DNA of 64,000 bases from Ignavibacteria bacterium UBA2360 (GCA_002344125.1 DDTQ01000006.1:185614-249613); one strand, 5' to 3'; shown: positions 7,459 through 16,839, counted from the first letter of the stretch. The notes: a model not told the origin generated them from the letters alone. Numbers and translations are program-made.

Positions 7459-8376
7459 ATGAGAAGCAATTCTACAGATAATAATTTCAGGAAAGATGCA
7501 AACCTGCTTGTGAAGCCGGGCAGCAGGGTTAAACTGAGCGAGTATGATACACGTTATACCGGCGATTTTAAAGATAAAGAAGATGCGGCAGAAATGCTGG
7601 CGAAAGATATTGCCAGACTTGCAGAGCTTCAGGATATGCTTTACGCAATGAATAAGTATTCACTGCTTGTTGTAATCCAGGCAATGGATGCAGCGGGTAA
7701 AGATGGCACTATTAAGCATGTAATGACGGGCGTGAATCCACAAGGCTGTAATGTAACCAGCTTTAAGCAGCCTTCGGCGGAAGAGCTTGAACATGATTTC
7801 CTGTGGCGAATTAACAAGGCAATGCCGAAGAGGGGAATGATTGCAATTTTTAACCGCTCGCACTACGAAGAAGTGCTGGTAACACGGGTGCATCCCGAAT
7901 ACATTTTGGGGCAGAACATTCCCGGTATTGATTCCGTGGATAAAGTAGATAAGAAATTCTGGCAAAAACGCTTTGAGATCATCAATAATTTTGAAAAACA
8001 GGCTTACGAAAACGGGACAATTATACTCAAGTTCTTCCTGAATGTATCTAAAGAAGAGCAGAAGAAACGGTTTCTGGCGAGAATTGAAGAGCCTGAGAAG
8101 AACTGGAAGTTTTCGGCGAGCGATGTAAAAGAGCGGCAATTGTGGGATAAGTACATGAGGGCTTTTGAAGATGCAATTGAAAATACATCAAGCGAATACG
8201 CACCATGGTATATCATTCCAGCAGATAGAAAGTGGTTCATGCGCGCGGCAATTGGGGATATAATTGTGGGTACACTGGAGAAAATGGATCTGGCGTATCC
8301 AACAATTAGCGAGAAGGGAAAACAGGAACTTGAAGAAGCTAAAGTAATTATATTAAAGGAAGATAGCACGAAGTAA
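7459..8376 (+). CDS. ppk2: Polyphosphate kinase 2 (PPK2 family, class III-like)
   Basis: 305 aa. PPK2 enzymes move phosphate between polyphosphate and nucleotides. Visible: Walker A MDAAGKDG with Lys81, the class-typical HVMTGVNPQG and HDFLWR segments, Walker B region IFNRSHYEEVLVTRV at 130-144, and the lid with conserved Arg/Lys residues (KKRFLARIEEP). The N-terminal approach (LSELQ-like RLAELQDMLYA) and overall length resemble class III enzymes that phosphorylate AMP and ADP. Converges on malQ with only 12 bp between stops. A Ppx/GppA phosphatase lies at 25019-25957, giving the window both synthesis-side and breakdown-side polyphosphate genes. Confidence 0.92.
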   Translation: MRSNSTDNNFRKDANLLVKPGSRVKLSEYDTRYTGDFKDKEDAAEMLAKDIARLAELQDMLYAMNKYSLLVVIQAMDAAGKDGTIKHVMTGVNPQGCNVTSFKQPSAEELEHDFLWRINKAMPKRGMIAIFNRSHYEEVLVTRVHPEYILGQNIPGIDSVDKVDKKFWQKRFEIINNFEKQAYENGTIILKFFLNVSKEEQKKRFLARIEEPEKNWKFSASDVKERQLWDKYMRAFEDAIENTSSEYAPWYIIPADRKWFMRAAIGDIIVGTLEKMDLAYPTISEKGKQELEEAKVIILKEDSTK

Positions 8377-8388
8377 CTAAAAAGGATT

Positions 8389-10212
8389 CTATGCTCTTTC
8401 GGAATTTTGGGTTATCCGAAATATTGATTCATTTACGCTAAGCTCCGATAGCTCTTCGAGGCTAAGAGGCAGTATCTGTGACCAGTTATTTCTGCTGACG
8501 GAACCGGGTGTGTTGATCCTGGAATTGTACTTGCCTATTGTTTTCAGTAATTCTTTATCCATCGAAAGATAATCCTGTAAAAGCTGAATGCTGAATATTG
8601 AGTTTGTTAAATTAATAGTTTCGAGGCATTTAGATACCAATTCAATAGAAATGCCGTTAATATCCCCGGTAAAACCAAGGTAATTCAGGAATTTTTCCTT
8701 TTCTTTGTAGCTTTCGGCGTAAGCATAGATGATGCTGTGAATTGAGTCAGGTGATGAGCCAAGTATTTCCGCTACAAGCTGTCCAGAAGTTATATCCTCA
8801 TTCCAATACAGCCTGCCATGTTTGGACCTTTTTTTATCAAACAGAATTTTTTTGCAGTATTTCACGTGTCCCGGGTGAATACCGGCTTTTTCGCAGGACA
8901 TATCAAACAATTTTTCATCAATTGTGCCGGCTTCGAATTGCCACCAATTGACCCAAAAGCTGGAATCATGGGTAGAGCAAACCGCTGCGGAATTCAGCCT
9001 GTAATCATGCGGCGGGCGGAAACCGCCGTGATCTTTGTAGTACCGCTGGAAATCGATGCCGGGGATACCATACTCAGCCAATACGTGGAATGAGCATCCC
9101 GGAACTGTACCAAGATCTTCGGCGCATGGCAGCATTTTGGTGGCATTGACCATTTCTTCAATAATCCGTCTGCCATGTGGTTCCCACAAATATTCTTCGG
9201 CGGGCATGTAACCGCCGGGGGTATTGTAATCATCCACGGGACTGACCCAGACCCTGAAGAGTCCGACAAAATGATCTATTCTGAACATGTCATAAAAATT
9301 CTCGGCGTACTTCAGTTTCTCTTTTACATAAATGAATCCATCGTTCGCGATGTTGTTCCATTCGTACGGAGGCATACCCCATTTCTGCCCCATAGCGAAA
9401 TACATATCTGGCGGCGCGCCGGAGGCAAGATGGAGCATGAAATAATCGGGGTGTGACCATACATCAGCGCTTTCGCGCGATACCAGAAAGGGGAGATCGC
9501 CCAGAACCAGAATGTTTTGTGCAACGAGATGTTCTTTTACACCTTCTAGCTGTTCAAGCAGCTGCCACTGCATCCACTTATGGAATTCAATTCGTTCAAA
9601 ATTTATCTTTTGGAAGTTTTCAATGGTCAATTGATCGCGGGCTTTCAAACCATCATCCCAATCCTGCCAGCCCTTACCGGGGTTACTTTCGGTAATGACC
9701 TTGTAAACCGCGTAATCGTTCAGCCAATAAGTATTGTTTTCTTTAAAGGAAGTAAAATCTGTAATGTTATCTGTGCGGGTTGATTTGTATATCTTCCACA
9801 GCAGGTCAATCTTTGCCTGTTTGATCTTATAGTTAACCCTGCCGAAAAGGGGTCTGTATTTTTTCTTTAATCTAGTAATATCTCCAATGAACTCAGAAAC
9901 ATCTGCATCTTTTATATCTTTTATTGTGAGATACATTGGGTCGATGGCAAAGGATGAAACTGAATTGTAAGGCGCAAAATCACCGCCAACATCGTTCAAT
10001 GGGAGTAATTGAATGATAGATATGCCGGTATTACTGCACCATTCACCCAGCAGCTTAAGATCGGTCAGCTCACCCACACCTGCACTTTCCGCAGAATAAA
10101 CGGAATACAGCGGCAGGGCAACACCTGCGCGGCGCTTCGCGCCAATTCTGCGCCATTTATCAGCAGTTCGGCTGCCTAAAAGGTATCTTTCTGTATTTTC
10201 CCGGTTGCTCAA
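8389..10212 (-). CDS. malQ: 4-alpha-glucanotransferase (amylomaltase, GH77)
   Basis: 607 aa. Transfers 1,4-alpha-glucan segments between maltodextrins. GH77 markers: GVALPLYSVYS near the N-terminus, ISIIQLLPLNDV, Asp313 in FRIDHF (nucleophile), Glu365 in CAEDLGTVP (acid/base) and Asp416 in STHDSSFW. The C-terminal ~100 residues are more divergent. The start is TTG at 10212 (no nearby ATG), 6 bp after the stop of the GH57 gene, so the two are translated from one transcript. With GlgB downstream in the same orientation this points to glycogen/maltodextrin turnover in the cytoplasm. Confidence 0.92.
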   Translation of the reverse strand: MSNRENTERYLLGSRTADKWRRIGAKRRAGVALPLYSVYSAESAGVGELTDLKLLGEWCSNTGISIIQLLPLNDVGGDFAPYNSVSSFAIDPMYLTIKDIKDADVSEFIGDITRLKKKYRPLFGRVNYKIKQAKIDLLWKIYKSTRTDNITDFTSFKENNTYWLNDYAVYKVITESNPGKGWQDWDDGLKARDQLTIENFQKINFERIEFHKWMQWQLLEQLEGVKEHLVAQNILVLGDLPFLVSRESADVWSHPDYFMLHLASGAPPDMYFAMGQKWGMPPYEWNNIANDGFIYVKEKLKYAENFYDMFRIDHFVGLFRVWVSPVDDYNTPGGYMPAEEYLWEPHGRRIIEEMVNATKMLPCAEDLGTVPGCSFHVLAEYGIPGIDFQRYYKDHGGFRPPHDYRLNSAAVCSTHDSSFWVNWWQFEAGTIDEKLFDMSCEKAGIHPGHVKYCKKILFDKKRSKHGRLYWNEDITSGQLVAEILGSSPDSIHSIIYAYAESYKEKEKFLNYLGFTGDINGISIELVSKCLETINLTNSIFSIQLLQDYLSMDKELLKTIGKYNSRINTPGSVSRNNWSQILPLSLEELSELSVNESIFRITQNSERA

Positions 10213-10218
10213 TGTGGT

Positions 10219-11745
10219 TTACCTTTGGTCTGACTCTAAATGTTTGTGCGGAAGAACGAGCTTTTCATAAACACCCTTGCCTGTTTTATATTTCGGAATG
10301 TTGCTCTTAGCTTCCTTGAGTCTCTTTTTGAATTCAGTTTCTAAATTGATACCGGTCAGCTCGTAAACAATTTCCATTGCCCGCGCTGAATATTCCAGTA
10401 TCTTCACCGTTTCAAGACCCGAGATCTCACTGAAAAACCAACCGCAGCTTGTGTACATCAACATTGAGTATTTCTGCATTTCGAGCAGTTTGATCGCTGT
10501 TAGTTTTTCATTCTGAGAAAGCGGCTTAAATGTGTTATTTTTAAAGAAGTTATCGTTTGTTCTTGAATTATCGTTAAGCAGTATTTCAATATAACCATTT
10601 CTTGCTTTCCAAACATCGATGAACAATTCTTTGCCCATATTTTCATATATTATTATCATCTGGTCTCTCAGCCAATCCATGGTTTCTCTCAGCGGCTTGC
10701 GCCACTGCTGGACCCATCCGCCGCCTCCACCGCAGCCGCAATCTTCTTTCCACCGCTTAACGCCATGCACACAGCTCCACGAAGTTCCTTCGCCGTTATC
10801 GCCGGGCTTGATCTTAACTTCATATTGCGGGGGATTTGCTTCAAGAAACTCGCCGTAATTTACGATCTTCAGTGCGTTGCCGGGAGCAAGTGATCTCATA
10901 AAGAACGCAAGCGTTCTTTCAGCGTGTTTTTTGTGGTGACCGAAGGTCTCGCCGTCTGTAGCAACACTGATCAATTGATCTTCTTTAACATCCTTATCTT
11001 CAGCATTGAATATTTTGTTCAGCAGGTTCTCTGAACTGACAAGTACATCATCAAACGCTACAGATTTCGAAACAGGGCCATCATAGAAGAAAATATCCAG
11101 GTATTTATCCTGCTGAAGAGCTGAAAAACACCTATACGGTCTTTTGGGATTAATTGAGCCGTCATTAACATCTAACCACTCCGCTGAACCAATTTTCCGG
11201 TAAAAGGCTGCCTGGCTTGTATCTAAAATTATATATTTTACGCCCAGGTTAATCAAAACTTCAACTGTTTCGGGGTTGCAGGCTGTTTCCGGCAGCCAGA
11301 TTCCTTCGGAATCACGCCCGAAATGATGCTTGAAGTCAGCTAGTCCCCATAATACCTGTGTAATTTTATCATTCAGGTTAGCCAGCGGCATTATCATGTG
11401 GTTATAACACATGGCAATTGCATTGCCGTGGCCGTTATGCTGAGGGATACTGTTTTTATCGGCTTCAATAATTTTTCTATAAGTTTCGGGGTGTTTATGC
11501 TGTATCCAGGCAAGCAGTGAAGGACCAAAGTTAAAATTTATCTGCTCATAATTATTGATTACTGCCACGACATCATCTTTGTCATCCAGAATTTCCGCTT
11601 CGGAATTGGCTTTGTAGCATTCATGGTGAATGCGTTCATTCCAGTCATGATAAGGCGCAGCGCTATCCTGCTTTTCAATTTCGCCAGTCCACGGATTTTC
11701 CCTGGGCGGCTGGTAAAAATGTCCGTGTATGCAGATGTTAATCAA
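10219..11745 (-). CDS. Glycoside hydrolase family 57 protein (DUF3536-type)
   Basis: 508 aa. The N-terminus ICIHGHFYQPPRE is the GH57 signature start; Glu153 in GIWLPETA is the expected nucleophile and Asp264 in VATDGETFGHH the expected acid/base. The Cys/Gly-rich stretch after VHGVKRW (about residues 335-350) is typical of the DUF3536-associated subgroup. GH57 enzymes are alpha-amylases, 4-alpha-glucanotransferases or branching enzymes; which one cannot be fixed here. Start is TTG at 11745. Directly upstream of malQ in the same transcription unit, so alpha-glucan processing is the sensible role. Confidence 0.85.
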   Translation of the reverse strand: MINICIHGHFYQPPRENPWTGEIEKQDSAAPYHDWNERIHHECYKANSEAEILDDKDDVVAVINNYEQINFNFGPSLLAWIQHKHPETYRKIIEADKNSIPQHNGHGNAIAMCYNHMIMPLANLNDKITQVLWGLADFKHHFGRDSEGIWLPETACNPETVEVLINLGVKYIILDTSQAAFYRKIGSAEWLDVNDGSINPKRPYRCFSALQQDKYLDIFFYDGPVSKSVAFDDVLVSSENLLNKIFNAEDKDVKEDQLISVATDGETFGHHKKHAERTLAFFMRSLAPGNALKIVNYGEFLEANPPQYEVKIKPGDNGEGTSWSCVHGVKRWKEDCGCGGGGGWVQQWRKPLRETMDWLRDQMIIIYENMGKELFIDVWKARNGYIEILLNDNSRTNDNFFKNNTFKPLSQNEKLTAIKLLEMQKYSMLMYTSCGWFFSEISGLETVKILEYSARAMEIVYELTGINLETEFKKRLKEAKSNIPKYKTGKGVYEKLVLPHKHLESDQR

Positions 11746-11775
11746 AAGGTGGTGAAGTTAAATTTGGAGTGTTGA

Positions 11776-12183
11776 CTAAGCAAAGGGATTTATAATAGTT
11801 AATTTATCTTCAATTATCTGGTTGTGCTGCATATCTTCAGTATAAAGAATTTCGCAGTCATTTTCGATTGCGGAAGCCAGCATTAAGGTATCATAATATG
11901 AATATTTATACTTGCTCTTCAAATTTATTGCGTTATGTATGGTATGGTTATAAATCAGGTTGACCTCAAAATTACTTGTGAAATCATTAATAAGTGAAGC
12001 TAATTCATTCTCAGTAGTTATACTCTTTTTATACGAAACGTTGAGGAATTCATTTATTACCTGTGTGCTCAATACTTTAATGGAATCAGAAAATATTATG
12101 CTCTCTGATAATTCTCTTTTTTCACTATCATCACCTACAAAGTAAATAAGTATATTAGTATCGATAAAAATTCTATCTGGCAT
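11776..12183 (-). CDS. PIN-domain ribonuclease toxin (VapC-like)
   Basis: 135 aa from the ATG at 12183; a longer frame to 12201 overlaps the partner gene more deeply and lacks a better start. PIN acidic residues are in place: the IFIDTN motif at the N-terminus, Glu in VINEFLNV, Asp in YSYYDTLMLASA, and Asp in LYTEDMQ. PIN toxins are Mg2+-dependent RNases that cleave specific RNAs. The gene overlaps the preceding small ORF by 11 bp, the usual antitoxin-toxin arrangement, so autoregulation by the antitoxin is likely. Confidence 0.85.
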   Translation of the reverse strand: MPDRIFIDTNILIYFVGDDSEKRELSESIIFSDSIKVLSTQVINEFLNVSYKKSITTENELASLINDFTSNFEVNLIYNHTIHNAINLKSKYKYSYYDTLMLASAIENDCEILYTEDMQHNQIIEDKLTIINPFA

Positions 12184-12373
12184 TCGCTTCTTCTCTGTCA
12201 AACTTAAAGCCTTTAGGCAATTTTAAGCTGTATTTTGAAAAGACCTTTCTTAAATCATTAGTATCCTTACCGTCAAAACTGTCATCTTCAACAATTTCGA
12301 TAGAATTATCTTTCAAAAACTTGTCCAGTTTTTTATATTCCTCGTTATTTTTTATTTTTATCGTTAAAACCAT
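12173..12373 (-). CDS. Antitoxin of the PIN toxin
   Basis: 66 aa, ATG at 12373. Small charged protein: an N-terminal strand (VLTIKIKNNEEY) then a helix, and a basic/Phe-rich tail (LPKGFKFDREEANAR) that probably threads into the toxin active site. It is placed upstream of and overlapping the PIN gene by 11 bp. I do not see a classical AbrB or ribbon-helix-helix motif, so the DNA-binding part is unclear; the call rests on size, position and overlap. Confidence 0.75.
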   Translation of the reverse strand: MVLTIKIKNNEEYKKLDKFLKDNSIEIVEDDSFDGKDTNDLRKVFSKYSLKLPKGFKFDREEANAR

Positions 12374-12440
12374 AGTGTTTTCTGTTTTTACAATATAATC
12401 AATTCAAAATTATTATAAAATGTTCCATAAAGGCTATAAC

Positions 12441-12917
12441 TCAATTAAACCTGATAATGTCTGCGTCTATGGGAGTATATCCAAGCAATCTAGACATTGT
12501 CATGATCTGCCCTTTATGGTGGAATTCATGAGTCATAACATGTGTGAATAACTCAAGTACATTGAAAGTCATATCAGTTTTGAGCCAGAATATTTCTCCT
12601 TTGATCCGGGTGGTGTGGTAGGGGTATGAATTCAGGAAATCAGCAACCAATATATCGGTCTGTCTGAATATCCGCTTAACATCCTGTATGGATGAGATAT
12701 CTTTCTCTTCAAAGTAGGTAAATTCCTGCTTAGCGGCGAAGCGTTTGAGCCAGAAGTGATATGTATTGGCAATATGCAGCAGCAGGTTAAGTATTGTTGA
12801 ATCGTTAAAGCCGGCAAGTTGTTTACGAAGATCCTCAGGTTCTATCGTTCCGCAGAAATTAAGCATAACAGCTCTTGCCTGCTGAACGAGCAGATATTGT
12901 TTTTTTAATGAATTCAA
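12441..12917 (-). CDS. DinB-family protein
   Basis: 158 aa. His47-like in the LLLHIANTYHFW helix and the C-terminal THEFHHKGQ motif supply the three metal-binding histidines of the DinB/YfiT fold, followed by the usual LLGYTPIDADIIRF ending. The start is TTG at 12917, overlapping the TGA of the DUF1697 gene (TTGA), so translation is coupled. Enzymatic role unknown; family members are metal-dependent thiol transferases or stress proteins. Confidence 0.85.
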   Translation of the reverse strand: MNSLKKQYLLVQQARAVMLNFCGTIEPEDLRKQLAGFNDSTILNLLLHIANTYHFWLKRFAAKQEFTYFEEKDISSIQDVKRIFRQTDILVADFLNSYPYHTTRIKGEIFWLKTDMTFNVLELFTHVMTHEFHHKGQIMTMSRLLGYTPIDADIIRFN

Positions 12918-13441
12918 ATTCTCTGAATTTTATTGGTTGTGTTCCAGTTCCTTACAGTGCAGATAACTTTTAATTTCTTTTCTATGATATTCTTGCCAAG
13001 CAGTGAATCTGCGAAATTTTTTCTGCTCAGGTGGTATACATTATTTCCTTTAACGAGAAATTTCTCATCGTCATTACTCAATGATTCAAGTTCATTTATA
13101 AGTGTACTCTCCGGAACACTTTCCAGGAATCCGACATTTATCCTGCATTCTTCGTGACCTTTAATTTTTGTGAAAGGGTATTCTTTAACGATCTTTTCCA
13201 TTTCATCTTTGCTTCTTATAATCACATTAACGCTGTATCCCAGTGCTTTCGCAAGTCCCGCTTCGGTCTTCTTCTTTAAAGCAGCGGATTTGAGGGTGGA
13301 TTCAAACACAACGTTTCCGCTTTGAATAAATGTGCGTACATTTTTAAAACCCATATCTTCAAATATGGCTTTTAGTTCGGTCATTTTAATAATGCGGTGA
13401 CCCGATACATTGACTCCTTTTAGGAAAGCGAAGTATGTCAT
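12914..13441 (-). CDS. DUF1697 family protein
   Basis: 175 aa. Start MTYFAFLKGVNVSGHRIIKM and the following ELKAIFEDMGFKNVRTFIQSGNVVFES are the diagnostic beginning of DUF1697, a small cytoplasmic family of unknown biochemical function with a ferredoxin-like fold. Ends in a basic tail with a conserved TVRNWNTTNKI. ATG at 13441. Overlaps the DinB-family gene by 4 bp, forming a two-gene operon. Upstream lies a ~170-bp palindromic repeat element. Confidence 0.9.
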   Translation of the reverse strand: MTYFAFLKGVNVSGHRIIKMTELKAIFEDMGFKNVRTFIQSGNVVFESTLKSAALKKKTEAGLAKALGYSVNVIIRSKDEMEKIVKEYPFTKIKGHEECRINVGFLESVPESTLINELESLSNDDEKFLVKGNNVYHLSRKNFADSLLGKNIIEKKLKVICTVRNWNTTNKIQRI

Positions 13442-13461
13442 GATTAAGTTTATAAATTTAG

Positions 13462-13629
13462 TCAGGGCTGAAGCCCATATTTTTTCGGTATCTGAGCCCC
13501 CGCCATAAATGGCGGGGTTAATAATGTAAAATAGTAGGTTGACTAAAAACAGAAATTGTTTTCTTCATCTCTTAACCCACCATTTATGGTGGGGTTAAAA
13601 CCGGTATATAAAATGGGCTTTAGCCCTGA
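13462..13629. repeat. Palindromic MITE-like element (~168 bp)
   Basis: Terminal arms TCAGGGCTGAAGCCCATAT at 13462-13480 and its near-perfect inverted partner ending at 13629 (one G-to-A-type difference). Inside them a second inverted pair: GCCATAAATGGCGGGGTTAA near 13502-13521 and TTAACCCACCATTTATGGTG near 13572-13591. Each inner arm is itself palindromic. No coding frame. Such nested palindromes are typical of non-autonomous miniature elements or REP-like elements; it lies between the DUF1697 and carbonic anhydrase genes. Confidence 0.8.
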
Positions 13630-13674
13630 TTTCTGAACTCAACACCTTCACTGAAAAACTAACAGTTACAATCG

Positions 13675-14385
13675 TTATTTATAAAATTCAATTGTGCCAT
13701 CGCTTATGTTATACATGCAGCCTGCTATCATGATCTCGTTTTTATCAAGCATTTCTTTCAGTACCGGGCTCCTTAACTTAATATTCTCTATTGCCATTAG
13801 TACATTTTCTTTTGAAACCAGATCGACGTATTCAAGATTCTTAGAGGATTTATCGCCATCATACTTAGTTCTTGCGACGGCGGGTTTAATTTTATCCAGT
13901 AATTGTGTAAGATTGCCCAGCTCCGCGTCATCAATCGCGCCCTTTATGGCGCCGCAGTTGGTGTGACCCACAACAAGTATTAATTTTGCACCCGTAATTT
14001 TACAGGCAAATTCCATACTACCCAGTATATCATCATTCACAAAGTTTCCTGCAACCCTTGCATCAAATATATCTCCAATACCCTGGTCAAATACGCTCTC
14101 AGGTATTACCCTTGAATCCAGGCAATTCAAAACAACTGCATAAGGATACTGCGCGCTTGCTGTTGCTTTCACTTGTTCGATCAGATTGCGGTTAAGCATT
14201 TTACCTTCCAGGTACCTGTTATGCCCATCTATCATTAGCTGCAATACTTCTTCCGGCGTTATTGCGGATTGCGTTTCTTTGGTTGGTGTATCAGAAATGC
14301 CCTGAGAATATAAAGCCTGGTACGAAGAAATAAAGCAAATAAAAAATATAACAAAAACAAAATTTGAGCCTTTGCTGGTTTTCAT
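13675..14385 (-). CDS. Beta-class carbonic anhydrase, exported
   Basis: 236 aa. Residues 1-28 form a clear signal peptide (FVFVIFFICFISSYQALYSQ). Zinc site: Cys88, Asp90, Arg92 in NCLDSRV, His141 and Cys144 in VGHTNCGA. The enzyme interconverts CO2 and bicarbonate; with its signal peptide it should act in the periplasm, whereas most beta-class enzymes are cytoplasmic. ATG at 14385. The last residues (GCMYNISDGTIEFYK) match the usual family end, so it is complete. A second, gamma-class enzyme lies at 44338-44889. Confidence 0.9.
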   Translation of the reverse strand: MKTSKGSNFVFVIFFICFISSYQALYSQGISDTPTKETQSAITPEEVLQLMIDGHNRYLEGKMLNRNLIEQVKATASAQYPYAVVLNCLDSRVIPESVFDQGIGDIFDARVAGNFVNDDILGSMEFACKITGAKLILVVGHTNCGAIKGAIDDAELGNLTQLLDKIKPAVARTKYDGDKSSKNLEYVDLVSKENVLMAIENIKLRSPVLKEMLDKNEIMIAGCMYNISDGTIEFYK

Positions 14386-14560
14386 TGGATGAAGTTTGGT
14401 TTATGAGATTGTACGAAACTAAACATATGGATTTTAATATGATAGGGGAAAAGAGTTTATTGATTTTTTGGACGGTTGGAATTATGATATAAACATTTTC
14501 AATCAGTGCAATTCCGGAATATTCCGTGTCATCCGTGTTCCGATTTTCTTTTTAAAAACC

Positions 14561-16831
14561 TTACCCGCCGCCTTCGGTATCGGTATCAACATAAAAATCT
14601 TCGACTGAAGATATTCCCGGCGTGATATCGGCTGCCGCATCGGGTTTGACCCACTCAAACACATTCACCGCAAGCGGGGGAAGTGTAAGTTTTATTGAAT
14701 TATCCCAATTCTTGCTTTTAACAGGCTCGGATTCTTTGCCGCCCATATTGCCAATACCGGAGCCGCCATAAATTTCGGCGTCACTGTTCAATACTTCTTT
14801 CCAGTATCCGGGTTCAGGGACCCCAACCAAATAATTTTCTCTTACTGCAGGTGTCATATTAAATGTGAAAAGCAGAAATTGTTTTTTATCTTTGGAAATC
14901 CTGTAAAAAGACAGCACACTGTATAAGGCATCTGAAAAATCGATCCACTGAAAGCCATCGGACGCAAAATCTACTTCATAGAATGCAGTATTGTTTTTAT
15001 ACAACCGGTTCAGATCGGCGGCAAAGAGGTTCAGCTTCCGGTTAAGTTCAACGTCATTTATCAAATTCCACTCAAGCGAAGCTTCGCTGTTCCACTCATT
15101 ATACTGCGCAATATCGGTTGTCATAAAGTTCAGCTTTTTGCCCGGGTGCCCGGTCATGAATCCCAGGAACAACCTCAGGTTGGCGAACTTCTGCCAGGTA
15201 TCGCCCGGCATTTTTTCCAGCAGTGATTTTTTGCCGTGCACAACTTCATCATGTGAAACAGGAAGTACAAAGTTTTCGCTGAACGCGTACCATAGCGAGA
15301 ACGTAATTTTCCCCTGGTGGAATTTTCTGTGAATGGGATCTTTGCTGAAGTAAAGCAGTATATCGTTCATCCATCCCATATTCCATTTCATATCAAATCC
15401 CAGGCCGCCTTCGGCTACTGTGTGGGATACTCCCGGCCAGCTTGTGGATTCTTCGGCAATCATTAAGGCATCAGGGTAGTATTCATGTACAGTATTATTC
15501 AGATGTTTCAGGAATTCCACCGCTTCGAGATTTTCCCTGCCGCCGTGAATGTTTGGTTCCCACTCGCCGTGGTCACGGGAGTAATCAAGATACAGCATAG
15601 ATGCGACAGCATCAACCCTTAAGCCATCTATGTGGTATTTTTCAAACCAAAAAAGCGCGCTTGAAATAAGGAAGTTCCAAACCTGCGGACGTGAATAATC
15701 GAAGACATATGTGTTCCAGTCTTTGTGAAAACCTTTTTTATAATTTTCGTATCCGTATATCTGCTTGCCATCGTAGAAAGCAAGCGCATGTTCATCGGCG
15801 GGGAAGTGAGCAGGGACCCAATCTAATATCACTCCGATCCCATTCCGGTGGCAGTGATCGACGAAATACATAAAGTCATCTGGTGTGCCAAAGCGGCTTG
15901 TTGGCGCGTAATAGTGTGTGACCTGGTAACCCCAAGAGATGTCCAGCGGATGCTCCATCACAGGCATAAGTTCAATGTGGGTGTAGCCCATTTGTTTAAC
16001 ATAATCCACTATATCATGCGCAAGCTGCCCGTAACTTAAATAGCCCCATTCATTGGGGAACTCAGTGTTATCGTAATTCCTTTTCCATGAACCAAGGTGA
16101 AGTTCGTAAATGTTTATCGGTGCATCTTTGAAGCTGCCGTTTGGCCGGGAATGCCTATCCATCCAGGCTGAATCTTTCCATGTGTACTTATTTATATCAT
16201 GTACAACGCATGCATTTTTGGGGCGGTGTTCACTGCGGAACGCGTAGGGATCAATTTTTCTTCTTACAACGCCATCAACATTACTTGTTATAGCAAATTT
16301 ATATGTATCGCCCTCTTTGAGCCCGGGTATGAACAGAGACCACAGGCCGGAATCATGCACCTTCTCCATTATGTTGAGGCCTTCGGCCCAGCCGTTGAAT
16401 TCACCGATAACGCAAATCGATTCCGCATTGGGCGCCCAGGTTGTGAATCTAACACCTGCCGTGCCGCCTTCGGCTGTTATCTGCGCGCCGAACTTATCAT
16501 ACACTTTGTAAAACGTTCCCTGGCTGAAGAGGTGCGCGTCAAAATCCGTGATGAGTTTTGAAGCTGTGCCGCTACCCGCGGTGTTTTCCTCTACCAGCTT
16601 AATATCAGTTTTAATTTCTTCAACTGGCTTTGCTTCCGGGGGAATAATTTCTTCAGGCACAGAAATTTCTATGGATTCATCAATTTCATTTACTGCTGAT
16701 CCTTCCTGCGAAGCTGCTGCTTCGGGGTGGAGCATTGCATTTATCTCTTTCCGGCGAAGCTCTGTCTGCTCTTCAATGGAAAGCGGTTTACCGCTTGTAT
16801 TATCTTCTTTGTTGGTAATAAGATCGCTCAT
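14561..16831 (-). CDS. glgB: 1,4-alpha-glucan branching enzyme (GH13)
   Basis: 756 aa. Makes the alpha-1,6 branches of glycogen. After an unusual acidic N-terminal extension of about 100 residues comes the CBM48-like domain (VRFTTWAPNAESICVIGEFNGW), then the GH13 barrel with Asp407 (GLRVDAVAS), Glu460 (IAEEST) and Asp528 (SHDEVVHGKKS), equivalent to E. coli D405, E458 and D526, and a C-terminal beta domain. The protein ends in an acidic tail finishing with three Gly. ATG at 16831, 8 bp after the LVIVD lipoprotein stop, so probably one transcript. Works with the GH57 and GH77 genes on the same strand. Confidence 0.95.
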   Translation of the reverse strand: MSDLITNKEDNTSGKPLSIEEQTELRRKEINAMLHPEAAASQEGSAVNEIDESIEISVPEEIIPPEAKPVEEIKTDIKLVEENTAGSGTASKLITDFDAHLFSQGTFYKVYDKFGAQITAEGGTAGVRFTTWAPNAESICVIGEFNGWAEGLNIMEKVHDSGLWSLFIPGLKEGDTYKFAITSNVDGVVRRKIDPYAFRSEHRPKNACVVHDINKYTWKDSAWMDRHSRPNGSFKDAPINIYELHLGSWKRNYDNTEFPNEWGYLSYGQLAHDIVDYVKQMGYTHIELMPVMEHPLDISWGYQVTHYYAPTSRFGTPDDFMYFVDHCHRNGIGVILDWVPAHFPADEHALAFYDGKQIYGYENYKKGFHKDWNTYVFDYSRPQVWNFLISSALFWFEKYHIDGLRVDAVASMLYLDYSRDHGEWEPNIHGGRENLEAVEFLKHLNNTVHEYYPDALMIAEESTSWPGVSHTVAEGGLGFDMKWNMGWMNDILLYFSKDPIHRKFHQGKITFSLWYAFSENFVLPVSHDEVVHGKKSLLEKMPGDTWQKFANLRLFLGFMTGHPGKKLNFMTTDIAQYNEWNSEASLEWNLINDVELNRKLNLFAADLNRLYKNNTAFYEVDFASDGFQWIDFSDALYSVLSFYRISKDKKQFLLFTFNMTPAVRENYLVGVPEPGYWKEVLNSDAEIYGGSGIGNMGGKESEPVKSKNWDNSIKLTLPPLAVNVFEWVKPDAAADITPGISSVEDFYVDTDTEGGG

Positions 16832-16839
16832 TTTTAGAA

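Noticed and set aside
7660..8369. Two - strand open frames of 121 and 159 aa over ppk2
   Set aside because: Antisense shadows; ppk2 has all family motifs on the + strand.
8742..9783. Several + strand open frames inside malQ
   Set aside because: Antisense shadows of a well-supported - strand GH77 gene.
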